Part shown: one piece after another, positions 11,469-23,585 of the stretch
How the letters are laid out: each line of letters starts with the position of its first letter
How positions within the stretch are numbered: the first letter of the stretch is position 1
From: Meloidogyne chitwoodi
Lineage: Eukaryota > Nematoda > Chromadorea > Rhabditida > Meloidogynidae
DNA length: 64,000 nt
Direction: 5' to 3'
NCBI GenBank assembly: GCA_015183035.1
Contig: JACZZP010000006.1
Span: forward strand, 1,364,001-1,428,000
Notes under the pieces: generated by a model
The model's database searches: none
Told to the model about the DNA's origin: nothing
The model's input: the letters and a program-made list of their open reading frames with translations, nothing else
Position numbers and translations under genes: made by a program

Positions 11469-12250
11469 ATGGGTATGTGTACTTCAAAAAGAAAGGGAAA
11501 TTTTAAAACTGAAGGTACTTCAAGTCGGAACTCAAAAAATAAAGTTTTGTTAATTAATATTTTAAATTTATTTTTATTTTTCAGAATTTTGGAGAAATTA
11601 GAGAAGATGATTTACAGACAATGTTTAGAGAATTTGATCTTAATGGGGATGGATATATTCAAAAAAATGAATTACGTTCTGTTATGATTAAAATGGGTCA
11701 ATCACCAACAGAAGAAGAGTTAACAGCTATGTTCGATGCTGCTGATACTGACAAAGATGGAAATATTGATTTTAATGGTTTAAATTAAATTTAAAAATAA
11801 AAACATAAATATTAAATAAAATTAGGTACATTAATTATAATTATATTATATTCATTAAATAAAAAATAATTTTAGAATTCTTAAAAATTGCTCGAGCAAA
11901 TCCACTTTCTCTTTCATTGAAAACAGTGGTAATTTATTAATAATTAAATCACTAAAATATTTTAATAAAATTAAAAGTTTGATGAATTAGATGTTGATGG
12001 TGATGGATATATTACAAGGTAATAAATAATATTTAAAATATTTTTTTAATTTTAGATCAGAGCTAAGAACAGCATTTCAAAAAATGGGACATGACTTAAA
12101 TGATAAAGAAATTAAAGCAATTTATTTACAAGTTGACACTAACAGAGATGGAAAAATTAATTTTATAGGTAAAAAATTAAACAAAATTATTATTAAAAAT
12201 ATTTTTATTTAATTTTAGAATTCACTGAAATGATGACAAGAAGGAAATAA
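11469..12250 (+). CDS. Calmodulin-like EF-hand calcium-binding protein
   Basis: The gene encodes four EF-hands in about 180 residues. The first exon, MGMCTSKRKGNFKTEG, has Cys4 after a Gly, so an N-terminal lipid anchor is possible but not proven. Loops are DLNGDGYIQKNE, DTDKDGNIDFNGE (split by an intron), DVDGDGYITRSE (split) and DTNRDGKINFIE. All have Asp at position 1, Gly at 6 and Glu at 12, so all four should bind Ca2+. The linker FLKIARANPLSLSLKTV resembles the calmodulin central helix less closely than in canonical calmodulin. The protein ends EFTEMMTRRK at 12250. The N-terminal extension and divergence suggest a cal-1/cal-2-type calmodulin relative rather than calmodulin itself, acting as a Ca2+ sensor with unknown targets. 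Confidence 0.88.
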
Positions 12251-12533
12251 TTATTATTGACTGTTTTTTACTTTTTTTTTTTAATATTTGTGATTCATTT
12301 ATTTTACAAATTAATTTAATAGACAATTTAATATTATTAATTTTAAAATATTTTTAAATTTTGTATTTTTTCTTTTTGGATTAAATTAAATATTTAAACT
12401 AAATTTTTAAAGATATTATTTTAATATTTATATATTAGTTAAATATTTATTTAAATAATTTTTTATTAAATAATATTAATTTTTATAAATTAATATAATT
12501 TTACAATATTTGGTTAAAATATTATTATTATTT

Positions 12534-13184
12534 TTATGCTTGAATTGCCACAGCTTGACACCAAATATTATTATTAAATATATTACAATATCCATCACCA
12601 GCAGCACTGAAATGTGGTAATTTTTTAATATTATTATTTTCATCTTTATTTTCTTCAATTATTTTTTTAATTTTATCACATGTTACAATAAATTTATTGG
12701 CAGGAAAATGGGCAAATAAAGCAGTTTGGATTGAATTTATAGAAGTTATTGGATCATTTGAAATAATTACCTAAATAAAATATATGTAAATTTAATTAAT
12801 TAATTTTTATTAATTAATAAGAAGATAATATTATTTATTTATTTAATAATTAAAACTTTTTCCATAATTAAACTCCATTCTGTTTGTGGACAAGGAACTT
12901 CTATTCCTTTGAAATGAGGTTGTATTGCCTTAGAATATAAATAAATATATATTTTGAATATATATTTAATTTATTTATTTAAAAATTATAATTATATATA
13001 CTTCACGTTTCTTTCTTCCACAACATCCTCCACCACCACCACCACCATAACCACCTCCTCCACCACCACAAACACAAACAGGTGGAGATTGTTGTACAGG
13101 GAATCCACAACTTTTATTTAATTTAAATACAGTAAATAAATAAATTATAATTAAAAAAATAAATTTTAAATTTGATGGAAACAT
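12534..13184 (-). CDS. Ground-like domain secreted protein
   Basis: Nematode ground-like (grl) proteins belong to the Hedgehog-related family. They are secreted, often from epidermis or glia, and associate with cuticle or apical matrix. Exon 1 starts at 13184 with signal peptide MFPSNLKFIFLIIIYLFTVF, then a low-complexity segment with CVC, runs of Gly and GGCCGRKKR, which may be a basic cleavage site. Exon 2 begins AIQPHFKGIEVPCPQTEWSL, the start of the ground-like domain, followed by MEKVLII. Exon 3 gives ISNDPITSINSIQTALFAHF, the Cys in FIVTCDKIKK, then GDGYCNIFNNNIWCQAVAIQ to the stop at 12534. The C-terminal Cys pattern (C, then YC...WC near the end) is the hallmark of the domain. Gly-rich N termini are common in this family. 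Confidence 0.85.
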
Positions 13185-14071
13185 TTAATAAATTAAGGTT
13201 ATTTTTTAGCTATTTTTAAATGAAAATATTTTATTAAATAATTAAATTTTAATATTTATTTTAAATTTTTTAATAATTTAAATAAATTATTAATTTAAAT
13301 AATCTTTTTTTGAAATTTATTAAAAAATTAGTGTGATTTTTTCTTCCCCTACAAATTTTTTATTTTTGTTAATAAAACAATGTTAAGGGGAGAATCTTTT
13401 ATTTAAAAAATTTCAAATAATAAAAATAATAAAATAAATAATAAGTAAAAATAAATAAATCAACTTATTAGTGTAAGACCATCTTTTTATATATCTTTAT
13501 TTAAATTAGAAAAAATAAATAAATGAAAAGAATTAAATTGCTTCTTCCATTTATAGGAGTAATTAGTAGAGAAAAAATAATTTTTTATTAATAAAAGTAA
13601 AAATTAAATAATTAAAAAGAATAAAATCCTGAAAGAAAAAAAATTCCTCTACTTGACATTGTTCATTCTTTTTTTTTAATTATTTATATGAGGTATAATT
13701 TCATTAAGCATCTTTTTATTTTTTATTGAAAATAAAGAAAAAACATGTTTTGTGACAGATTAATTTTTATCAACTGGTTTTTAATAAAATTTTTTAATTC
13801 AAAAAATAATTTTATTTTATTATAACTTTTAAAATAAATATTTTAAATTAAATAATAAATTTTTTTTACTATAAATGACCCTAATATTATTTTTATTATG
13901 TTACATTTCTGCTTAGAATTAGTAAAACTTAACATTAAAATTTTTTAATTTCAAACAAAATTGTTAAAATAAATTAAATACAAAATTAAAAATAAATAAT
14001 ATTTATTAATAACATATATATAAATACAATAATTATAAAAATAACAATAAAAAATTAAAACATTTTTTCAT
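13185..14071. other. Intergenic, nothing recognised
   Basis: This A+T-rich region holds the ground-like promoter (minus) and lies downstream of the stop codon of the minus-strand GPCR gene. No repeat or RNA gene was recognised. Confidence 0.3.
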
Positions 14072-15694
14072 TTAAAGTTCAACAGTTGGCGGATTTCTTA
14101 ATCTTCTTAAAAATTAAAATTATATTTAAATATAAATAAATAAATCTTACATAAATTTTCCACCAAAAGAATTAAGTATTCGATGTCTAAATAATTTTAC
14201 TTGTGTATCAACATCTGGTACTCTCAAAGAATAAATTAAAGGATTTAAAAATGATTTTAAAAGAATAAAAGCCAATTGAAGACAAGAAAATAAAAATATT
14301 ATTTTAAAACTTTTTTTATCAAAAAGAATTCCACAATTTTCACAAGTTAAAGCAAAAAGAATTGCTGCTGGTGCCCAACCAATTAAAAAACTTGCACAAA
14401 TTAAAATTGCTGTTACTAAAAATATAAAATATATTTTTAAATAAATTTATTTATTACTTGTAGTTCTCATTTCCCGACGATTCTTTTCTAATGAATTTTT
14501 CCTTAAAATTAAAAAATAATAAATTAAATATTTTATTTTTTTAATTTTAATAAATAGAAAAATTAGAAATTAAATTTGTTAAAATAAATATTTTAAGAAT
14601 TTCGATAAAAATCAGTTTCATAATAAAATTTTTAAGTAAAAATTTAATAAAATAAAATATTTTTTTACTTTTGTCCTTGAATTGATCCATTTTTATTAAT
14701 AAATCGTTTACGATTTATATGTAATTTAAATAACTTAAAAAAATTAAAATTTAATTTAATTTTTAATTATTAAAAAAAAACTTACTAAACAAATATAAAA
14801 AAAAGTAATTAAAATAAATATGGCAACAAGTAAAAATGAAACAGAAAGCCGAAAAAGTCGAGAATGATAAAAATCAACATTTTGACAATTCGAATAACCT
14901 TGATCTTTAATTCCCAATGATAAAATTAATAAAACAGAAAAAGGTCCAATCCAAGCAATTAAACAAGCATAAAATGCTCTTTTATATTGACCAGCTGCTC
15001 TAGGTGTTTGAGGAAAAGCAATTCCAGTAAAATGATGTAAAGCAATTAAAAGAAGATGTAAAGTTGCAGAAATCATTCCACCAGTACGTAAAAGCTTTAA
15101 ATAAAAATAAATCATAAAAGATAAAAATATTCTCAATTTTTAAAAATTATTTTAATTATTTAAAAAAGAATTTTAAATTATGTTTTTTACTTCTAAAGTA
15201 AGAGAAATGCAAGGATTAACGTCTGCTTCAAGTATAATAGGCATATAAGAATTATAAAGTAATGAAAGTGAAACAACAATACTTGTCCTTTTTTAAAATA
15301 AATATTTATTTATTTAAAATAATTAATTTATTTACCAAATATCAGAAAATGTTAATGAAAGAATTAAAACAACAGTTGCTGTTCTTATAACTTTAGCTGA
15401 AACAAGTGCTGCAATTACAATTAAATTAGCTAATATAGCAAATATTGAAGCTATAAGAAACATTGGAATAACAATTTTATACATCTTAAAAAAAATAAAA
15501 TTTATTTTAATTAATTAAAAAATTAAATTAAAATTATTTACTTCCATTCTAAATATTCTTGCTTTAATTTCTTCCATTAATTCTTCTCTAAATTGTTGTT
15601 CATCCCATTGCATATTATTTAACCATTCTTGTATTTCTTCATTTAATATAATTTGTGATGAATTTAATAAATTAATTGAATTTGAATTTTCCAT
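14072..15694 (-). CDS. Rhodopsin-family GPCR with HHF in place of DRY
   Basis: The start at 15692-15694 opens an acidic extracellular N terminus with an N-glycosylation-type site (LLNSSQ) and WLNNMQWDEQQFREEL. Helix 1 is IVIPMFLIASIFAILANLIV with the conserved N. Helix 2 contains LILSLTFSDIW. Helix 3 begins after a Cys (DVNPCISL) and ends LLLIALHHFTGI, where family A normally has D/E-R-Y. Helix 4 has the conserved W in LIAWIGPFSVL. The second loop has a Cys (YSNCQNVDFY). Helix 6 is ILICASFLIGWAPAA and helix 7 ends FLNPLIYSLRVP, a canonical NPxxY. The tail finishes RLRNPPTVEL at 14072. It is an orphan neuropeptide- or amine-type receptor at the plasma membrane; the ligand is unknown. Confidence 0.82.
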
Positions 15695-18600
15695 TAAATT
15701 ATAACAAACACTTAAATTAAATATAATTAATTATATATGAAATATTCTTCTTCTAAGGACACTTTCTGAGGCTATATATAAAAGTAGCTAATTCAGTATT
15801 TTATTATAATTAATATTAAGGCCAAATTATAGTTTTATTTAGAATTATTTTAATAAGATGGGAAATCAGACTAGGAATAGGCATAATTATGAATGCGAGT
15901 TTTATAAGGCGAGTAAAGCAAATAAATGAATTTAAAGGTCAATTAGGAAAAACATGTAAATGGGCAAAAGGACTATAATTATTTTGGTGTTTAGAACGGG
16001 TCAAGATAGGTTAAACAATTTAAGGAATTTAATATTTGTTGGAAAGAGTGAAATTTAGATAAGGAATTTTTTTATTTATTTTTTATGTCGGGAATCTTTT
16101 TATTTATTATTGATATTTCTTTAATATTTATTTGGCCTAAATGAGATGTAGCAATATATCTATCTATTATCTAAATTAATAAATATATTATGTCTGCAAT
16201 ATATTATAATAAATTATTTTTTTAAAATATTTTATTGCCTCTAAGGAATTAAAGACTAAATTTTTATTTAAAAGAATGCGGAAAAAAAATTTAAAAATAA
16301 TATTTAAAAGGATAATTGCATTTTAAATTAATTTAAATCTTTAATCTTTAGAGTATATTTGATGTAGCATAAATTTTAAAAAAAATTTTTTGATGACAGA
16401 ATTATAAATTTGTGGGAACAAAAAAAATATAGACATTTTATAATTAATTTTAAGTAATAAAGTAAAAAGAAAGTAAAATTTATGAATTATAATATTTTTA
16501 AATTAAATATTCAATTCTACACCTGCGAGTGTTGGCCTAACATTGAAGATTTAATTAATTTTCTTTTCATATATAATGAATACACCACCTACTTTACTTT
16601 TTCTAAGAAAAAGATTAGTAAAGCATATGAATATTGTATTTAAAATTTTTTTATTGCGTGCACCAAATAAAATAAAATAATTAGTAATAGTACTTATTAA
16701 GAAATTAATAAGGAAATTTATTTTGAAAAATATTTAAAATAAAATTTAAAATATTTTATGTATTTTAACACAAAGGTAGCTCAGAAATTTTTTAAAAAAG
16801 GAAGCAAAAAATAAAAGAATTTTGCAAAAATATTTCAATACATAAAAAAGAATAATTTTTGAATTTTATTTAAAAGAAAAGTTTTTTAAAAAAAAGAAAC
16901 ATTCATTTACGTAATTTAAACAAAGGCAAAACAAAAATTAATTAAAATATAAATAATATCCTATGTATAATATTAAAGAAAAAGAGATATAATTATTATT
17001 TAATGATGTAGATTAGGTAATATTTTAATTATTAAAATAAAATGAAAAAGAAATTATTCTATAAATGCTTTAAAAATAAAAAGAAATTTATTAAATAAAT
17101 AAAAAATAACTTTATTATGTAAATATAATAAAAAAAATTATATTTTTAAATTTAATTAATTAAATTTGTAAATATTTAAAAAGAAAGTTTTTAATTTTTA
17201 AAAGTATTTAAATATTTTTTAGACAATTATATTGTATTAGCTTAAATAAATATTTATTTTTAATATTTTAAAATTATAATTCTGACCCAAATTTAATAAA
17301 ATTTAAATAAAATATATTTATATAATTTTAAAAAATAATAAATATTTTATATAATAAATATATTCTTAAATAATGCTTTTCCCATTTAATACTTGTAATA
17401 AATTTAATTTTTCTCTTTTTATCAAGAATAAATTAAATTAAGTAAGAAATTGAATAAAATTCACCCCTCTTAACCAAACTAAAATAAAACAATATTATTA
17501 TATTTAAATAAATAAAATATACATAAATATGTAAATAAATGATTTTAACTTTAAAAATTTTATTTCTTAAAAGGTTTCTTTATATTATTTTCCCTTTTAT
17601 TTTATTTTTCATTATCTCAATATCCACCTACTCTAATTAGATATATAATTAAATATAAATTTTAAAAAAAAATATTTGGAAAATAATAAAAAATAATAAA
17701 AATAATAAAAAGTTTATTAATTAAAAAATTAATCAACTAAAAATAAAATATTTTATTAATTCTTATGAAAATAATAGTTTTCTTCAAAGAATAGAACTAA
17801 AAATTAAATTTATTTAAAAAGATTTTCCTAATAAGTTATTTAATAATATAAAACTATTTTTCTTTTAATTGTTAAATTAATTGAATGATTAATAAATATT
17901 AATTTATTATAATTATAAAACAATTTATTAAATTATAAATTATTTACTTAATAAATAATTATGATTATTTTTGAGAGAAAAAATATTTTATTAAAATCTG
18001 CTATAGGATATCCTCCCACACTTGTACATACATAAATATATATTTTATATAAATAATTCTTTTTTATTTTAAAATATTATGTCTGGACGCTTTTTAAGTT
18101 AAAAATATTAATCTATTATTATTATTATAATATTTATTAATTACAAAAAAATTATTATTTTTATATTTTTTGATAAAAATTATTTATTGTTACATTTTTA
18201 TTTTTAAAGAATTTTATGTTGTTAATTAAAATTTAAAAAAATTAATACGCAGCCAAAATTATTTTTACTTTAAATAATTTAAAAATATTTTATTTATTAT
18301 AATATATATTTAAATTTTTTAATCTGAAAAATATTTCCTTAAAGGTTTCTTTTCTTTATTTTTTTAAAATAATAATAAAATGTACTTAAGTAAATATTTA
18401 ATTAATTTATTATTATTTATTTATTAAAATAGAGTGGGAATTAAGAGAAAATAGAATAAAAAAGTTTATTTATTTTTCTTTAAAAACAATAAAATTAAAT
18501 AAGTTTGTTTTAGATTATAATAAAGAAATAATAAATAATAGAATAAATAATTATGAAGGCATTTGAATTAATTTAAAATAATAAAATGAAAAAAAATATT

Positions 18601-21052
18601 TTTAAAATTAAAAAATAAAGAAAACATTAATTTTTTGTCTATTTATTTTAAAAATATATTTTAAAATTATTAATATTTGCAGAAAATATTTATAAAACAA
18701 AAATTCCCTTTTTTCTCTGGAAATAAAAAATATATAATTTTTAATTATTTTAAAATATTCATGACGAATATTATAAATAAATTATTTTTTAAATGAAACA
18801 TTTTAAGTATATTTTTTATTTATTTAATAAAAAATTTTCCCATTTTTCTTTAAACTTTGGTCATTTAAAATATAAATATTTTAAAAATAATTTTGATGAC
18901 TAAAGATGGAAAAATAATTTTAAAAATTAAAATTTTAGAAAAAGAATTGTTAGTTAGGTAATTTAATTATTTTATATTTATTTTTAGAAAAGAAAATTAA
19001 AAGAAAAAAGTTTAGGCAAAAAGACAAAAAACTAAAAAATATATTATTTATTTAAATAAAAAAATATAATTTTAATAAAAATTCTTAAATAATAAATTTT
19101 AAATATTTTAAATGTAAAAATCTTTTTGAGCGGGGGTTTTAAATATATTTAAAAAATAACCTAAAAAATGGCTAAATTTTATTTAATCTTTATTTTATAA
19201 AATAATTTTAAAATAATTAATTAATTACTTTTAAAATAAATAAATTAATTAAAATAAGCAAAGATCTTCATAATATTTTTTAAAATTTTTAATGTTAAAA
19301 TTAAATATTTAGTCTCATCTTTAAATGATTAATGATTATAATAATGACAAATTTTAAAATTTTTTATTAAATAACATCCTGTTTATAAAAATATTAAATT
19401 TTAAAAATAATAAACAAAACAATTAAAATATAAATAATATTATAATCTAAAATATATTTAAAATATTATTTTAAATAAATGTTACTAAATAGTTGATAAA
19501 TAATATAAAATTGTTTTAATTAATTTTAAAAATTTTAAAATTATTTGGCTAAAGAAATAAATAAATAATATTTTATTATTTAAGAAAATTTTATCTTTTT
19601 ACCATTAAAAGTACATAAAAATAAATATTTTATATTTTTTAATAAAAGAATAATAAATTATGTTTTTATTTAAAAAAAATATTTTATGAATATATTTAGT
19701 ATTATTTTTATTTATTAAATAAAAGGAAGACAAATTGTCGGAAATTCTCAATTTTATTTTTTAAATTCTTGATTATTGAATTTTATATTATAAAATGAAT
19801 TACTTTATAATTACTCAAAAAAATTGAAAAAATTTTTAAAATAATTTTTAATAAAATAAAATAAGTAAATTATTTATTTAAAATTAATTTAATTTTTTCA
19901 ATTAAATTTAAATATTAATTAATTTATTCTAAATCAAAATTTCTCAAAATATTAAAATTAAATAAATTATAAAACCTCGTCATTTTTTTTATGTTGCATT
20001 TAAATTTTTTTAAAAATCAAATTAAATAGAAAATTATTATATTTAATTTTATTAAAGATAAAATTATTTCTTTATTAAAATTTGTCTTTTTTATTATAAA
20101 TACGTAGGTATTTTAAAATATTTACTGAATATTGCGTGAATAAAATAAATTTTTGTTATAACTTAAAATTTAATAAATTTATGCACAAAAATTAAGAAAA
20201 AAATTTAAATTAAATTAAAGATCAAATTTAATTTAATTTTAAAAATTAAAGAATAAATTAAGAATTATTGAAAGAATTAATAATTTAAAATTAAAATATT
20301 AAAGTTAAATATACTTATAGGTATATATTTAATTTAAATAATTATATAAAATTATTATAACTATTATCAAAGAGATATATACACTAAAACTTAACTAAAA
20401 AAGTATCATTTTTTAAATAAAATATATATTAATATTTAATAATCATAATAAATCACATTTTGGCAACAAATTTCCTATCCTATAAAAATATTTATTATAA
20501 TTTAAATAATAAATAAATATATTAAGTACTCAAACAAAAACTTTAAAAAAATTAATTTGAATAACTTTTAATTATTTTCTTAATTGCCTTACAAAATTTG
20601 TTTACTATGCAACAAGAGGATTGTTTTATTTCCTTCTGATTACCGTCAATTAAAAGATTGCGTCAACAAAGATAAATATATTAATTTTAACTACAATTTT
20701 ATTATTTTGTACATATTTTTTTAAATACTTCCTGACATTTTAATATATATTTATTTTATTTTTAATATTTAAATTAATGTTCGATAATATTGTTGTACCT
20801 TTTATTTAGTCTTTACTAAATCTCCATAACAACAATATATAAATAATATTTACCAACCATTAAATAATGATAAATTTGTTATAAGAAAACAATTTTATAA
20901 ATATTTTTATTTTGTCTGTCCTTTTCATTGTTTACTTTTAGATTTGATATACTTTTTTGTAAATTTTTTAAAAATAATTTTTCATTAATTTAAATACCAA
21001 AAATACTTTAGTAGTTACATTAGAATTTTAAGATAAATATGTTTAGTTAAAA
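15695..21052. other. 5.4-kb A+T-rich gene desert
   Basis: This is the longest spacer in the window. It lies between divergent genes, the GPCR start on minus and the CFAP36-like start on plus, so it must contain both promoters. There are no long frames, no G+C islands and no inverted repeats of note; most of it is homopolymer-like A/T with scattered TTTAAA runs. A slightly richer stretch at 15860-16050 (near GGCGAGTAAAGC and GAACGGGTCAAG) lies just upstream of the GPCR and may be promoter. Confidence 0.45.
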
Positions 21053-22911
21053 ATGACAAAAAAAGATCAAATTGAATTATTTGATTCTTTTATGGAATTT
21101 TTGCGAAGTGACTTATGGCAAATCCCAGTATACCAATTTATTGAGCTTCATTCTATAAGTGAATATTTAATTATTTAATTATATATATTTAGTATTTGAA
21201 CGAGAACATAATCTAAGTTCGTCTCCTAGCACTGTTAAAAGCTTTAATGAAGTACATAATGAGTTTACAAAAATAGTCACTGATTTGGTAAATGCTTATT
21301 GTGATGATAGTAATCAAATTAGGGAAGAAGTAATGGAAGCATTAAAAACAGTTTATCAAGAAAAGTTTCAACAAATGACAAACAAAGATAAAGTAAAACA
21401 AAAAAATTTTATTATTTGAAAATAATTTTAAGAATTTAGATGATTATTGAACCAATTGTGGCTTCAGAACATTTTGATGTTTTTGTTCCAATGATGATGA
21501 GAAAAAATATAGAATTGCAATTACAAGCATTAAAAATGATCGAGGTTAAAAAAATCTTTAATAGAAGACCAATATTCAATTTTTCAGCAACATATGAAAG
21601 GTCTTTTACCTAATTCACTTAAATTAGGAGAAGAAGATGCCAAATTATGGGAGGCATTGGATGCAGAAGAAAAAGATGAAAGTGAACGTCTTATTTTACT
21701 TGCTGTTTTAAGGGAAAGTAAAGAAGAATGGGAGAATGATCAAAGAATGCGTGCAGATTCTGAAGGGCAAATGGAAAGAGCTTTGCGTGAAAGTCTAGAA
21801 GAGAAAGTACATCTTGAAGAGATGAGACAAAATGAGCAATTAATAATTGAAAAAGCAATTACAGAAAAAGTAATTAATAAATTTAATATAATTAATTATT
21901 AAATATTTAACACATTTAAGCTAACAAATATATCAATTGATTCAACAAATAATGTAGAAAAATCAAAAACTTTAAATTATCCTTCTAGTAGTATTGCTTT
22001 ACAGAATAATATAATTCCTTCAATAAAAGAAATAAATAATGAAGAAAAAATACAAAATAATAATAATAAGCAGTCAGGTGCAAGTGAAGCTAATAAAAAG
22101 ATAAAGAATATTGAAAAAGGAATATTATCAACTAAAGAAAAGCTAGAATCCGTCAATTGTTCAAATCCAGGTTCATCTAGAAAAATCCTTGATTTAGAGA
22201 GTGGAAAATTATCTCAACTGAATGTTAGTATATTTTATTAAATATTTTGAAAAAATAATTTAAAAAATATTTAATAAAAATTTTGGACAATTTTTTAAGT
22301 AAAATTATTATATTTTCTTAAATTCAGCCATCTGATGCAGAAAAGACTCGGTTAGTACGTTCTTTCTCAAATGCACAAGGAGAAGAAAATAATAATAAAA
22401 TTAATAATGAAAAGAATAACAAAAAATCATCAGAAAATGTCGATAAAAAGCGTCGTTCCTTGGGACAAGTAAACCCTCCATCACGTGGAAAGAACTCAAC
22501 AATTGCTGTAGATCAAAATAATAATAATGATTTAGCATATAGGGTATAAAAATTTTTAGTTTAAACTGACAATTAGAATATTTTAAGTCTTTACTCAAAA
22601 AACGTGATAATATTTCTGATGAAAATATACAATCAAGAATGCACTATCTTCGAGAACAAAGAGATAAATTATTACAAAAAAAGAGCATGGAAAGGCAAAA
22701 GCAGCTTTTGGTTTAATAATTACCTTAAATATTCTAAATTATTTTTATTAAGGCTTCAACCGACGTATCTAGACCCAGAACAGCAATAGCTGCTCGAGGA
22801 TTAATGGCACAAAAGGATTCAAGTGAATTAGAAGAAAGAAGAAGAATCGCAGCTAAAATTAAAGCTGAAGTGATTGATAAACATCAACTCCAAACAACTG
22901 AAAAAACATAA
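21053..22911 (+). CDS. CFAP36-like protein with BART-like N-terminal domain
   Basis: CFAP36 (CCDC104/BARTL1) is a ciliary protein whose N-terminal BART-like helical domain binds the ARL3 small GTPase. Here the start MTKKDQIELFDSFMEFLRSD leads into DLWQIPVYQFIELHS and, in the next exons, SFNEVHNEFTKIVTDLVNAY and YQEKFQQMTNKDK, the conserved pattern of that domain (residues 1 to about 130). Then come AKLWEALDAEEKDESERL and a long charged coiled coil (KEEWENDQRMRADSEGQMER). The middle is Asn/Ser-rich and probably disordered. The C terminus has a second coil (MHYLREQRDKLLQKKSMER) and RPRTAIAARGLMAQKDSSE, also typical of the family, ending at 22911. In nematodes cilia exist only on sensory neurons, so expression there is expected. 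The start is well supported by the domain beginning at once. Confidence 0.8.
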
Positions 22912-23585
22912 AAAAGAGAAAAAAATCTAAAAATTTAAATAATAAACCTATATTTAATTTCAGAAATTAGAAATAATTATTTATGTAAATAAAATTAAAA
23001 ATAATTTTTCAAAAATATAATATTTATCAACAAAATTATTAACATAAGTAAATAATATTTTAGAAAAATGAGTTTTCATTTTTATCAAATTTAAATAAAA
23101 TTATGAAAATTCGTGGAATCTTTCTCTAATTTGTAAGCACAATTCGTTAAATGATTGAGAAATAAGAAAGTAAATTAAAAAAATAAAATTTTACAAAAAT
23201 GAGTTACAATTTTAAAAAATTATTTGCAGATAAAAACTTGCGGACATTGCGCTAAAAAAATAAAACATTTAAATTTCACTTTATTAATTAATACTTATTA
23301 TTTAAAATTATGCATTGTTATTTATTGAAAGATAATATAAAAATAGTAAATAATAGGAGCTGTTTTGATTTATTTTTAAGTGATCACAGAAGGATTTAAG
23401 GGAATATTAAAATAAAGATATTAAGCTGTTTTAATTGAAGTGAGTTAGATAAAAATAATTGATTGATAAACACATTTCTTTTTGATCTTTAAATACAAAA
23501 TAATAATAAAATAGGTATACGCACAAAAAAATTAAATAAAAAGAATATTATATTTATGGAATGTTTTTTTAAGCAAAAAAACTTC
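22912..23585. other. Convergent 3' intergenic region
   Basis: This spacer lies between the ends of two convergent genes and should hold both polyadenylation regions. A short G+C-richer patch near 23228-23256 (AAAACTTGCGGACATTGCGC) has no clear role. Confidence 0.35.
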
